Below, one piece after another: positions 47,359 to 56,017 of a stretch of DNA of 64,000 bases. This DNA is from Gemmatimonadota bacterium (lineage in GTDB: Bacteria > Gemmatimonadota > Gemmatimonadetes > Gemmatimonadales > GWC2-71-9). Under the pieces are notes generated by a model. The model was not told where the DNA came from. It did not search any database and was given only the letters and a program-made list of their open reading frames with translations. A program made the position numbers and the translations under genes. How positions within the stretch are numbered: position 1 is the stretch's first letter; the number at the start of each line of letters is the position of its first letter. Where the stretch lies: the NCBI GenBank assembly GCA_003222195.1, contig QHVB01000036.1, positions 39,073 through 103,072 of the forward strand. The letters are read 5' to 3'.

Positions 47359-47420
47359 GCTATCGCGCCCCGCCGCTCCCTCGAGAGGGTGTGCCGGTAA
47401 TATTTGCCAGCGGGGCCATC

Positions 47421-47454
47421 GTATGTTTATGCATTCGTGAACATAAATATGCGA
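47421..47454. promoter_or_regulatory. Putative tandem operators upstream of gltB
   Basis: Two related 14-bp AT-rich sites, 47421-47434 and 47441-47454, have centres 20 bp apart and lie 63-96 bp before gltB. The first, read on the gene strand (TGCATAAACATACG), resembles an arginine-repressor ARG box at most consensus positions. The factor is speculative, but the local drop in GC is clear. Confidence 0.35.
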
Positions 47455-47484
47455 ATGGGTTCGAAACTATGCAAGTAGGGAGGT

Positions 47485-47508
47485 AGGGGCGCAGCATGCT
47501 GCGCCCCT
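47485..47508. repeat. 24-bp perfect palindrome after kamA
   Basis: Left arm AGGGGCGCAGCA (47485-47496) and right arm (47497-47508) are perfectly complementary with no loop spacer. It lies just past the kamA stop and may act as a terminator or a REP-like mobile palindrome. Confidence 0.75.
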
Positions 47509-47514
47509 CCGCCG

Positions 47515-48588
47515 TCAGCCGACGAGAATGGGCTCGTGCGGTTGGCTGTAGCGGTAGGTCTTCCCGGCGTAGTTGCGGAGCACCACTTCCTTATCTGTCA
47601 ATTTCACGACGTATTCGGGGAGCAGGGGGATCTTGCCGCCGCCGCCGGGCGCGTCGATCACGAAATGCGGGACCGCCAGCCCCGAGGTCCAGCCCCGCAG
47701 CGCCTGCACGATCTCGAGCCCCTTCTGAACCGTCGTCCGGAAGTGCTCGGCCCCGGCCACCTGGTCGCACATATAGATGTAGTACGGCCGCACCCGCGCG
47801 GCGAGCAGCCGCTGCATCAACGCCTTCATGACCTCGGGATCGTCGTTGACTCCCCGGAGCAGCACCGTCTGGCAGCCGAGGGGGATGCCCGCGTCGGCGA
47901 GCATCCCGAGCGCGTGCACCGCGGCGGGCGTGAGCTCGTCGGGGTGATTGAAATGCGTGTTGATGTAGAGCGGGTGATACCGCTTGAGGATGGCGCACAG
48001 CTCGGGCGTCACGCGCTCGGGCAGATGACAAGGGATGCGACTCCCGATCCTGAGCACCTCCAGATGCGGAATCGCCCGCAGCCGCTTGCAGATGTCGTCG
48101 ATGCGCCGGTCGGACAGCAGCAGCGGATCGCCGCCGGACATGATGACATCGCGGATTTCCTGATGCTCTTCCAGGTAGCGAAACGCCGACTCGAGCTGCG
48201 ACATCCGAATCTTCTCGGGATCGCCTACCTTGCGCCGGCGGGTACAGAACCGGCAGTAGGAGGCGCAGACGGGCGAGACCAGAAACAGCGCGCGGTCGGG
48301 ATAGCGGTGCGTGATGTTGGGCACCGGCGAGTTCTCGTCCTCCGCGAGTGAGTCGACGAGCCCATCCTCGACTTCCAGCTCCTGCACGGTGGGAACGTAC
48401 TGTAGCCAGATGGGATCGCCTGGCGACTTGATGAGGTCCACCATCGCGGGCGAGATGCGAAACTCGAAGTTCTCGGCCGCCTGGCGGAGGCGACTGATGT
48501 CCCCGAGGTGCTCGGCGCCAAAACGCGCGGCCAGGGCGTCGAGAGAAGCGATGCTCCGCTTACGGAGTAGTTCTTGCCAGGTTTCCAG
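47515..48588 (-). CDS. kamA: Lysine 2,3-aminomutase (KamA/AblA), probable CTG start
   Basis: This radical-SAM, PLP enzyme converts L-lysine to beta-lysine. The 4Fe-4S motif is CASYCRFC, followed by MSGGDPLLLSD. PLP Lys is in DAPGGGGK. The substrate carboxylate/amine-binding Asp residues of true KamA are kept, in YIYMCD and VIDAPG. Coding similarity (WQELLRKRSIASLDAL) continues 48 codons before the first ATG at 48444, with no ATG, GTG or TTG. A CTG at 48588 with AAGGA eight bases upstream is the likely start, giving 357 residues. It is the last gene of a four-gene operon, overlapping the GNAT gene by 29 bases. EpmB is an alternative, but the lysine-binding residues favour KamA. Confidence 0.88.
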   Translation of the reverse strand: METWQELLRKRSIASLDALAARFGAEHLGDISRLRQAAENFEFRISPAMVDLIKSPGDPIWLQYVPTVQELEVEDGLVDSLAEDENSPVPNITHRYPDRALFLVSPVCASYCRFCTRRRKVGDPEKIRMSQLESAFRYLEEHQEIRDVIMSGGDPLLLSDRRIDDICKRLRAIPHLEVLRIGSRIPCHLPERVTPELCAILKRYHPLYINTHFNHPDELTPAAVHALGMLADAGIPLGCQTVLLRGVNDDPEVMKALMQRLLAARVRPYYIYMCDQVAGAEHFRTTVQKGLEIVQALRGWTSGLAVPHFVIDAPGGGGKIPLLPEYVVKLTDKEVVLRNYAGKTYRYSQPHEPILVG

Positions 48589-49060
48589 TAGTCAGATCCT
48601 TGGTATAGATCACCAGGTCGTCACCGGGCGCATAGTAGCCCGGAACCGTTGCGGCTCTAGTGTAGCCGCGTGCTTCATAGAATCCGCGCGTCGGCGCATA
48701 GTCGCCGCGCGATGAGGTCTCGACCACAATCAGCCGTGCGTCGTGCGTCATCAGTCGTTGCTCCACGTCGGCGAGCAGCGCACTCCCAATTCCTCGTCCC
48801 TGTCGCTCGCGATCCACGACGATCCAGTACAAGTCGTACGTCGCTGCGGTGCCTGGAGTCGGTCCCCAGCAGGCGTACCCGACCAGGTGATCGCCCTCGA
48901 ACGCTCCGACGAACCGGTAATCGTCGTCGCCGGCCAGACTCTCCTCGAGCAGCTCGACCGCGGTGGCGACCTCCTCTTCCCGGAAGAGACCGGTCGCCCG
49001 CGTCAGCCGCTCAAGCGGTGCGCGGTGCGCGCGCCCGACGGGGCGCAGCGAGCAGCTCAC
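48560..49060 (-). CDS. GNAT-family N-acetyltransferase in the kamA operon
   Basis: This single-domain GNAT of 166 residues has the acetyl-CoA loop DRERQGRGIGSALL and a C-terminal GFYEARGYTRAATVPGYYAPGDD. It overlaps the ATP-grasp gene upstream by 50 bases and kamA downstream by 29 bases. In methanogens and some bacteria, an acetyltransferase (AblB) beside KamA makes N-acetyl-beta-lysine. This protein is shorter and not an evident AblB, so acetylation of a beta-lysine derivative is an inference from context. Confidence 0.85.
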   Translation of the reverse strand: MSCSLRPVGRAHRAPLERLTRATGLFREEEVATAVELLEESLAGDDDYRFVGAFEGDHLVGYACWGPTPGTAATYDLYWIVVDRERQGRGIGSALLADVEQRLMTHDARLIVVETSSRGDYAPTRGFYEARGYTRAATVPGYYAPGDDLVIYTKDLTTGNLARTTP

Positions 49061-50036
49061 GTGCCGCCTTGCTCCCCTGCGCTTCTCGCAGCGCGATCTC
49101 GGCGATGCGGCGGATCAGCTCGGCATAATCCCACCCGGCAGCCTTCGCCATCCGCGACAAGCCGGCCGCATCGGTGAGATCGGGATTGGGGTTCACCTCG
49201 AGGACCCACGGCCGGCCAGCGTCGTCCACGCGCAGATCGATGCGGCCGTAGCTCTTGCCCTGCATCGTGCGCCACGCGGTCTCGGCCAGGCGGCACAACC
49301 GGTCGGCGAACCGCTGCGAGATCTGCGCCGGGCACACCGGGCGGCTGCCGAGATCTTCGGGCGACCCCACGTGCCATTTGGCGGCATAGGTGAGGATGGG
49401 CCAGGTGTCGGTCGGCATCGCGCTGAAGTCGATCTCGGCGACGGGGAGGGTACGATCGCCGACGATCCCGACGTTGAACTCGCGGCCGGCGATGTACTGC
49501 TGTACCAGCACCTCGTCGAACTGCTCGGTCATCGCCGCGATACGCGCCTTCAAGCTCTTGCGATCGCTGACGACCGACTGCTTGTCGAGACCCGCACTCG
49601 CGTCCTCCGCCGCCGGCTTGACGATTGCCGGCAACGGAAAGTCGTCGTCGATCTTTCCCTGCGCGATCGTCCAGCGCGGCACCGGCAGCCCCGCGCGCTC
49701 CAGCAATGTGTTGGCGACCGCTTTGCGGCGGCATACGGCGGTGGTCCAGGGCCCGCAGCCGGTGTACGCGATGCCGGCGAGCTCCAGCGTGCCGACAACG
49801 TGGTCCTCCCACTGCGCTACGCCGCGAACCCCTTCGCAGAGATTGAAGACCAGATCGACACGGCCTCCCCGGCAGGCATTGAACCATCGCATGTCGTGCC
49901 GGACGGGAACGCGCTGCACCTGATGATTGAGGGAGCCAAAGATTCTGGCGATGTCGTCGACCGCCTCCATCACTCCGGCGATGTCCTCGGCGGTCCAGTC
50001 CTCGGCACCTGGATCATAGAGGATGACGACCTTCAC
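49011..50036 (-). CDS. ATP-grasp ligase, D-Ala-D-Ala ligase-like (first of two)
   Basis: The protein has 341 residues. The ATP-grasp core is recognisable: PAIVKPAAEDASAGLDKQSVV (ATP-binding strand and loop), LVQQYIAGREFNVGIVG, GRIDLRVDD and the Mg-binding VLEVNPNPDL. The N-terminus lacks the GGxSxE motif that binds the first D-Ala in true Ddl, so it joins some other carboxylate and amine. The GTG start at 50036 overlaps the preceding gene's stop (GTGA). A longer open frame upstream is the second ligase out of frame. Confidence 0.88.
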   Translation of the reverse strand: MKVVILYDPGAEDWTAEDIAGVMEAVDDIARIFGSLNHQVQRVPVRHDMRWFNACRGGRVDLVFNLCEGVRGVAQWEDHVVGTLELAGIAYTGCGPWTTAVCRRKAVANTLLERAGLPVPRWTIAQGKIDDDFPLPAIVKPAAEDASAGLDKQSVVSDRKSLKARIAAMTEQFDEVLVQQYIAGREFNVGIVGDRTLPVAEIDFSAMPTDTWPILTYAAKWHVGSPEDLGSRPVCPAQISQRFADRLCRLAETAWRTMQGKSYGRIDLRVDDAGRPWVLEVNPNPDLTDAAGLSRMAKAAGWDYAELIRRIAEIALREAQGSKAARELLAAPRRARAPRTA

Positions 50037-51091
50037 GCGGAGATCGCGGTGGGGGCGTGTACGGACGCGGCATCCTGCGCCCCCACGTCGCGACCCGTTA
50101 TCCGTCTCCACGCAGTGCGGACGACTTCCTGAATCAGCCCATCGTAGGTGTACCCGGCGACCCGCGCGGCTTTGGGGAAGCAGGAGTTCATCGCGGGATC
50201 GGGAATGATGCCGGGCAGCGGATTGAGCTCGACGACGTTGGGGACTCCGAACCGATCCACGCGAACGTCGATGCGGCACCAGTCGCGGCAGCCGAGGGCG
50301 CGATACGCATCGAGCGCGACGCGCTCCGTCTCGCGGCAGAGCGAGTCGGCGACGCCGCTCGGCGGGCACTGGAAAATCGCCAGCGGATGCTCGCGCGTGT
50401 CCCAGATCCATTTCGCTTCGTAGCCGTACACGGGCGGCGCGCCTGGAGGGAGCGTCGCGAAATCGAATCCGACGAGCGGCAGGCAGCGCACGTCGCCGTT
50501 ATTCCCGAGGATCGCGACCGTGAACTCCGGACCGGGGAGATAGGTCTCGACGAGGACCGGCTGGGTGTAGCGCTCCAAGAGGAAAGGCACGCGCTCGGCG
50601 AGCTGCGCGGGGGTCTCGCATAAGTTATTGACGAATATCCCCTTACCTGACCCCTCGGCGACGGGCTTCACGAACAGCGGGAACGGCAGCGGCAGCCGTT
50701 CGAGATCCTCGATGCGTTCGATCACGCGAAACGGCGCGGTCGGCACGCCGCGGTAGGCGAGGATCTCTTTCGTCCGTCCCTTGTGGAGCGTCAACGCGAG
50801 CGTCAGCGGATCGGAGCCCGTGTACGGAATCTGCAGATACTCGCACAACGCGGGGACGTGCGACTCGCGGCAGGGGCCGTGCAGTCCCTCCGCCATGTTG
50901 AAGACGATGTCGGGACGAGCGAGCGAAAGTTTCTGCGGAAACAATTCGTCGGCTTCGAGTCGGACGACCGTGCCGAAGCGACCGAGAGCCTGCCCGACCG
51001 CGTCGATCGTAGACGGGTCATCCCACTCGGCATAGGCGTCAGACGCTGGGGTCGCGTCAGGCTTCTCGTTGTATGCGAGTCCTATTCGCAT
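50033..51091 (-). CDS. ATP-grasp ligase, D-Ala-D-Ala ligase-like (second of two)
   Basis: The 352-residue protein begins MRIGLAYNEKPD. Core motifs are LFVKPVAEGSGKGIFVNN, VLVETYLPGPEFTVAILG, CRIDVRVDRFG and VVELNPLPGI. Like its neighbour it resembles Ddl (COG1181) but lacks the classical D-Ala N-terminal motif. It is the first gene of the four-gene operon, 62 bases after thyX. Two ligases in one operon could add two different amide bonds or act as a heterodimer. Confidence 0.9.
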   Translation of the reverse strand: MRIGLAYNEKPDATPASDAYAEWDDPSTIDAVGQALGRFGTVVRLEADELFPQKLSLARPDIVFNMAEGLHGPCRESHVPALCEYLQIPYTGSDPLTLALTLHKGRTKEILAYRGVPTAPFRVIERIEDLERLPLPFPLFVKPVAEGSGKGIFVNNLCETPAQLAERVPFLLERYTQPVLVETYLPGPEFTVAILGNNGDVRCLPLVGFDFATLPPGAPPVYGYEAKWIWDTREHPLAIFQCPPSGVADSLCRETERVALDAYRALGCRDWCRIDVRVDRFGVPNVVELNPLPGIIPDPAMNSCFPKAARVAGYTYDGLIQEVVRTAWRRITGRDVGAQDAASVHAPTAISA

Positions 51092-51153
51092 CCGAAATCA
51101 GAATACGAAATGGCATCGCGATGCGCAAGACGCAAACGAGAAAAAATTTGGCG

Positions 51154-51906
51154 TCAAACTTTGTGGTAGGTGACGCGAGCGGCTTCCTGTCTGTCGTCGG
51201 CGACGTAGATCTCGAAATCGGAGAACAGCGCGCCGGCTTCTTGCTGCAAGACGCGCAACACCGCAACCGCCATGCGCCGGATTTCGAGCTCGGCGCCTTC
51301 GCCGCAGCGCAGCTCGAGCATCGTACGCCACGCGCGAGCGTTCCCGGAGACGACGATCTTCACTTCCGTGGCGTTGGGCAGCACACTGCGCGCCGCTTCG
51401 CGCGCCATTTTGCGCCGCTGGACTTTGTCGGCAATCCACTCGTAGCGCTGCATCAGCCCCTCGACCGCCCGCACGTACGCGGCCTGCGCCTCGCTCACCT
51501 GCTGCTGCCACTCCTCTTCGAGCTTCGCGTCGCCCGCGACGGCCGGCGGGAGGACGAACGCGGCATGCGATTCATCGACATAACGCTGCGAGATCTGCGA
51601 ATAACCGAAGCCGGCGCGATGGCGCACCAGCTCGTGCGAGCAGGAGCGCGAGATGCCTTCGATCAGCAGCACGTACACCGCGTGCTCCAGCACCGAGCCG
51701 TGACCCTGCTTCTTGATGTTTTCGAGATACTCGGCCGTCGTCCGATTGACCGGATTGTGCTGGCTCATGTAGCAGAGCCGCCCCGCGTACTCGGCCAGCC
51801 GCTCGCCATCGCTCGCCGCACCGCGCCAGGTGACGGCGAGGTGTTCCGGTTCGAGAAACTGGGGACGAGCGATCAGCGAAATGCGCGGGGCGCGAAAGAC
51901 TTCCAT
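51154..51906 (-). CDS. thyX: Flavin-dependent thymidylate synthase
   Basis: The 250-residue protein makes dTMP from dUMP using FAD and methylene-tetrahydrofolate. Visible features are SVLEHAVYVLLIEGISRSCSHE, the RHR motif in VRHRAGFGYSQISQRYVDE, and the C-terminal NARAWRTMLELRCGEGAELEIR. The usual spacing is RHR-x7-S, while here eight residues separate RHR from the Ser before QRY. The start at 51906 (MEVFRAPRIS) lies 5 bases past the upstream gene's stop, in preference to an earlier ATG inside that gene. Confidence 0.95.
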   Translation of the reverse strand: MEVFRAPRISLIARPQFLEPEHLAVTWRGAASDGERLAEYAGRLCYMSQHNPVNRTTAEYLENIKKQGHGSVLEHAVYVLLIEGISRSCSHELVRHRAGFGYSQISQRYVDESHAAFVLPPAVAGDAKLEEEWQQQVSEAQAAYVRAVEGLMQRYEWIADKVQRRKMAREAARSVLPNATEVKIVVSGNARAWRTMLELRCGEGAELEIRRMAVAVLRVLQQEAGALFSDFEIYVADDRQEAARVTYHKV

Positions 51907-51911
51907 CGGCG

Positions 51912-53447
51912 CTAGTGTGCCAGTTCGAGTTTCGGTGTGGCCCATGCGGCGCTGCGCTCCACTTCTCGGAGTCGTGTGGCGATGTCTTCAGGAATGGCCG
52001 CGGCCCCGGCGCCCACCTTCAGCGCGGCCACGGGTGACCAATCGGTCGCGGGAATGATAACACCGGGGTTGAGGATCGACAGCGGGTCGTACGCGCGTTT
52101 GACGTCGCGAAACAGATCCATGACTTCCTTGCCATAGAACCGCTCGAGCACCCCGGCGCGAAGGCGGCCCACGCCGTGCTCACCCGACGGAACACCACGC
52201 AGGCGGATGAGCAGATCAGTGACGTCTGCGAACAATTCGGCAAGTGCCTCCCGCCAGCCGTCGCGCGTCGTATCGGGCAGCGCATTCACATGAACGTGGC
52301 CGTCCCCGGCATGGCCGAAGATCGCGACGGGAATGTCGCGACGCCTGGCTGATTCCCGAAGACCGGCGACATACGCGCCGAGTGCCTCCAGCGGCACACA
52401 GCCGTCCTCGATGATCTGGAGCGAGCGTTGGCTGGCGGGCAGCAGCGCAAGCGCGGGCGAGGCGAGGCGTCGCACGCTCCACAGCTGCTCCAGCCCGGCG
52501 CGGTCCACGGCCGTCTCGACATGAACGGCCGAATGCTTGAGGCCGCGCACCGCGTCGCCGACGACGCCGCGCGCCACCGCGGCGTGTTCGCGCTCGAATT
52601 CGACGAGCAAGAGGCAGGCGACCTTGGGCGCTTCCGGGACGAAGCGCAGCAAGCTCTCATCGAGCAGCTCGATCGCCGAGGGGTTCAACGAGACGAGGTA
52701 GGGGACCGCTTCGGCCATCGCCTCGAGGCCGGCGAATCCGAGCGCCGCGCCGGCGATGTCGGGCGGGATCGGGTCGAGCTTCCAGTGCACCGCCGTGACG
52801 ATGCCGAGCGTGCCCTCCGCGCCGATGAGCAGGTCGATTTCGTCGCCGGTCTCCGCAAAATGATCGAGTGCGTAGCCGGAAGAGTTCTTGCGGGTCTTGG
52901 GGAAGCGCTCGGCGACGAGCCGCCGGCCAGCAGCGGTCAGCGTGAACTTCGCACTCTGTTGCCCGCGCGCCACAGTCCTCACGGTGCCATCGGCCTCGAC
53001 AACCTCGAGCCCCTCGACCCACCTCCGCATGCTGCCGTACCGCACCGTGCGGGGTCCGGCCGCGTTGGTGGCCACCATCCCACCGCTCGTCGCGAACGCG
53101 CCGGACGATGGATCCGGGGGCAGCCGCAAGCCGTAGGGTCTGGCGGCCTCGTTCACCTCGGACCATGTAACCGATGCGCCGGCCCGCGCCACCTGAGCCT
53201 GAGCTTCGATCACTAGCTCCGCGAAGCCGATGCTCAGGTCGGCGATAATGCCGCTGCCGACGTTGCCACCCGGCATGCCGCTGCCCGCGCCACGCGGGAT
53301 GAGCGCGATTTTCGACGCAGCGGCCTGACGAACGAGCGAGACGACGTCGTCGACGGTCTGGGGGATTGCGACGGCCGCGGGAACGATGCGATACACTCCT
53401 GCGCCTTCAGCATAGGCCGCGCGGACACGAGGATCGGTGACTAACAC
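51912..53447 (-). CDS. FAD-linked oxidase (GlcD/D-lactate dehydrogenase type)
   Basis: The 511-residue protein has an N-terminal PCMH FAD-binding domain (RGAGSGMPGGNVGSGIIADLS; SGGMVATNAAGPRTVRYG; GAEGTLGIVTAV). A C-terminal oxidase domain follows with IFGHAGDGHVHVNALPD and GVPSGEHGVGRLRAG. It oxidises a 2-hydroxy acid such as D-lactate or glycolate and probably hands electrons to quinone or cytochrome. The GTG at 53447 is chosen because a longer frame runs under the divergent DUF116 gene. Its own start is not certain. Confidence 0.88.
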   Translation of the reverse strand: MLVTDPRVRAAYAEGAGVYRIVPAAVAIPQTVDDVVSLVRQAAASKIALIPRGAGSGMPGGNVGSGIIADLSIGFAELVIEAQAQVARAGASVTWSEVNEAARPYGLRLPPDPSSGAFATSGGMVATNAAGPRTVRYGSMRRWVEGLEVVEADGTVRTVARGQQSAKFTLTAAGRRLVAERFPKTRKNSSGYALDHFAETGDEIDLLIGAEGTLGIVTAVHWKLDPIPPDIAGAALGFAGLEAMAEAVPYLVSLNPSAIELLDESLLRFVPEAPKVACLLLVEFEREHAAVARGVVGDAVRGLKHSAVHVETAVDRAGLEQLWSVRRLASPALALLPASQRSLQIIEDGCVPLEALGAYVAGLRESARRRDIPVAIFGHAGDGHVHVNALPDTTRDGWREALAELFADVTDLLIRLRGVPSGEHGVGRLRAGVLERFYGKEVMDLFRDVKRAYDPLSILNPGVIIPATDWSPVAALKVGAGAAAIPEDIATRLREVERSAAWATPKLELAH

Positions 53448-53496
53448 GCTCCAAACTTGACATGGGTGAACGGCAACGTGAAGCTTCGAGTCTCCG

Positions 53497-54312
53497 ATGG
53501 CTAGAGCGCAGCTCATCCATATCGAAGTAGACCGGCGGCTCGGTCACGAATGGGACGAGTGGAACGGCCGGCCGCTTTACGCCGGCGGTAACTTCTCGGC
53601 GCCGCCAAGGCTGTTCTTCACGTTCGCCGCCCTGACCATAGCCGTCGCCACGGGAGCTGTCGCGCTTCTACTGTATTTGATCGGGCCGCGCCTGGCGGCG
53701 CTGTGGCCCCGGCTGCCTCCTGTCCTCTGGATCGTGCTCGGCGTGCTGGCGGTACTGCAGTGGCTCTATCTCGGCGTACTCGCCCTCTCCTTTTACGCCG
53801 GCAGGACCCTCCTCCCCGAACGCCTACTCGAGCGGGGTCCTTACTTACAGCTCATGAACTACACCTCGCTGCTCGCCCGCAGCTTCGGCAAGCGCGACTT
53901 TGTCGAGCACGCCGCGATCGACATCTACAACACGCTGGCGGAGCGGCGTGGTCGCAGGGTGGGGAAGGGTGAGCTGCTGGTCCTGATTCCCCGCTGCCTG
54001 TCGAAAGAGGCGCTCGACGGTGTGCTGGAGATCGCGGGGCGCTACGAGGTGCCGGTGTTCGTCGCGACGCGAGGCCAACTCGCTCGGCGCGTGATCCGCG
54101 AGCGGCGGCCGCGCGCGGTGGTCGCCGTCGCCTGCGAACGCGACATGATGACGGGTCTGCGGGACGTCGCGGGTAAGCTCCCGGTGCTCGGCCTGACCAT
54201 GCAGCTGCCCAATGGGCCGTGCCGCGATGCCGCTATCGATCTCGGACAGATGGAGCGATGGGTCCAGGGACTCGTTGCCGGAGCGCCAGCCCCAGCACAC
54301 ACCACGCCGTAA
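53497..54312 (+). CDS. DUF116 membrane protein
   Basis: The 271-residue protein has two transmembrane helices (FFTFAALTIAVATGAVALLL; VLWIVLGVLAVLQWLYLGV). A cytoplasmic DUF116 domain follows with LVLIPRCLSKEA, a conserved Cys in VVAVACERDM and a C-terminal LPNGPCRDAAIDL. The three Cys residues suggest a metal or FeS site, as in the family. The function is unknown. Its 3' end overlaps the convergent permease by 80 bases, unusually long. Confidence 0.85.
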   Translation: MARAQLIHIEVDRRLGHEWDEWNGRPLYAGGNFSAPPRLFFTFAALTIAVATGAVALLLYLIGPRLAALWPRLPPVLWIVLGVLAVLQWLYLGVLALSFYAGRTLLPERLLERGPYLQLMNYTSLLARSFGKRDFVEHAAIDIYNTLAERRGRRVGKGELLVLIPRCLSKEALDGVLEIAGRYEVPVFVATRGQLARRVIRERRPRAVVAVACERDMMTGLRDVAGKLPVLGLTMQLPNGPCRDAAIDLGQMERWVQGLVAGAPAPAHTTP

Positions 54313-55594
54313 ACGCGAGCCACTCCCCGGTCGTAAAGCTACCAGGCACGACAGGCACCAATTTCATTGCGATAATCGCGGCGCTCACGGTTACGCCGAC
54401 CGCGGCGATCGTGACGCCTTCCCGGATGCCGCCGCGGCGCGCCAGCGCGACGAAGGCAAGACAGGCCGCGCACCACCCGATTGCTCCTACTGCCGCGCCC
54501 ACTTCGCTGATCGGAACAAGCACCGCGTCGCCGAGGAACGCGGCCGCGCCCGTGAGGCCGGCGATGAGTGCGATCGCCAAGGCGGGAGTCCCGAAGGTTG
54601 GATTCACGGCGCCGAGCGCGGGATGGAGGAGGCCCCGCCGGCCCAGCGCGTACACCAGTCGCGTGGCGGCGACGAAGTTTCCGTTGAACACTTTGAACAG
54701 CGACAGTACGGCCGCGGCGAGAATCAACCGCGCGATCCAGGGTGTCCCGAATGCGCGCGCGAACGCCACGTCGGTGCCAAGCTGCTGCGTGACAATGTCG
54801 GTCCAGGGGTACACCCACGCGACGACGCCGACGATGACGACGTAGAACAGTCCGCCCGCCAGCAGGGCAGCAGTGATTGCCCGCGAAAGCGTGCCCGGTC
54901 GAAGACCGGGGAGCGCTTCCTCAGACGCCTTGGGAATCGATTCGAAGCCGGTCATGAAGTAGGGCACGATCTGCGCGACGAGCAGTACCGAGACGAACGG
55001 TCCCACGGGGGCGAACAGCGGTTCGACATTGGTCGCGCTGCCGCGTCCGAAGCCGAGCGCCACAAACAGCGCGAAGCACGCCAGCAGGCCGATCGTGGTG
55101 ATATCCTGAAACCGGCCACTGAGCCGGATGCCGCGGAAGTTCACGATGCCGATCGCGGCCGTCAGACCGAGCCCGGCGACCAGCCGCGGCAGGGTGATCG
55201 CCTTTCCCGCGACCGTGTAGAGCGTGAGAGCATTCATGGCGGGGAACAGCCGCGCCAGCAGGTTGCCGATCGCCACCGCTTCCCATGGGCAGACAATCGC
55301 GTAAGCGAGCACCATCATCCAACCGGAGGTGAAGCTCACGAACGATGGGAAGACGCGTTCCGTGTAGGCGATTTCGGCACCCGCATCGGGAATCATCCGC
55401 ACCAGGCGGCCGTAGGTGTGGGCGATGGGCAGCAGAAGCACCGCACCGGCCAAAAAGCCCAGCATCGCGCCCCCGGGCCCGCCCCGGCGCAGCCAGTCGT
55501 CCATGACGACCAGCCACCCGGCCCCCACCATGCTGCCGAAACCGAATGTGAAGTACTCGAGGGCGCCGAGGCTGCGGCGGAGGGTCGTGCCCAC
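54233..55594 (-). CDS. APC-superfamily amino-acid permease
   Basis: The 453-residue protein has about 12 hydrophobic segments. TM1 carries the unwound-helix signature (FTFGFGSMVGAGWLVV), and PDAGAEIAYTERVFPSF lies between TM2 and TM3. It differs clearly from the permease at 9639. It imports or exchanges amino acids of unknown type. Its start abuts the stop of the lipoprotein gene at 55595 (same strand), so it is probably the last gene of the thiolase operon. Confidence 0.9.
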   Translation of the reverse strand: MGTTLRRSLGALEYFTFGFGSMVGAGWLVVMDDWLRRGGPGGAMLGFLAGAVLLLPIAHTYGRLVRMIPDAGAEIAYTERVFPSFVSFTSGWMMVLAYAIVCPWEAVAIGNLLARLFPAMNALTLYTVAGKAITLPRLVAGLGLTAAIGIVNFRGIRLSGRFQDITTIGLLACFALFVALGFGRGSATNVEPLFAPVGPFVSVLLVAQIVPYFMTGFESIPKASEEALPGLRPGTLSRAITAALLAGGLFYVVIVGVVAWVYPWTDIVTQQLGTDVAFARAFGTPWIARLILAAAVLSLFKVFNGNFVAATRLVYALGRRGLLHPALGAVNPTFGTPALAIALIAGLTGAAAFLGDAVLVPISEVGAAVGAIGWCAACLAFVALARRGGIREGVTIAAVGVTVSAAIIAMKLVPVVPGSFTTGEWLAFTAWCVLGLALRQRVPGPIAPSVRDR

Positions 55595-56017
55595 CTAGTA
55601 GGTCGTGGCTCCGAGTTTGGTCTTCAACGCGGCCAGGAGCTGCGCGGCGCGGAGCTGACCGGGGGAGCCGGGCGGTGAGGCGCGCTCCAGATCGCGACGC
55701 GTACGGGAAGGATCCTCCACCGGCCGATAGACGGCCTCGATCGTCACGCGCGACTTGCCCGGCACATCGGGATCGGCCCAGAGGCGCACGCGATGCGTAC
55801 CCGCGAACTCCGCAGTTTCAAGAAAGGCATCGCGCAAGGTCACGAAATGCACGCGGATCGTGTCGGCCTGGAGGAGCTCACGGGCCGCCTGGGTGACGTC
55901 GGCGGGGCGCGCATTGATCACCGCGTGCAGCGCCTCCGGAACCGGAGCAAAGGAAGGACGCGTCGTGGTGGGCGTGCAGGCCACCACGAGAATCGCGCAC
56001 AATCCGATGGCGCGCAT
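55595..56017 (-). CDS. Small lipoprotein, unknown function
   Basis: The protein has 140 residues. Its signal has a lipobox (AILVVAC, Cys14), and one compact domain follows with IRVHFVTLRDAFLETAEF and VRLWADPDVPGKSRVTIEAVYRP. The family is not recognised. The ATG shares a base with the DUF2231 stop (TGATG), so translation is coupled. Confidence 0.65.
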   Translation of the reverse strand: MRAIGLCAILVVACTPTTTRPSFAPVPEALHAVINARPADVTQAARELLQADTIRVHFVTLRDAFLETAEFAGTHRVRLWADPDVPGKSRVTIEAVYRPVEDPSRTRRDLERASPPGSPGQLRAAQLLAALKTKLGATTY

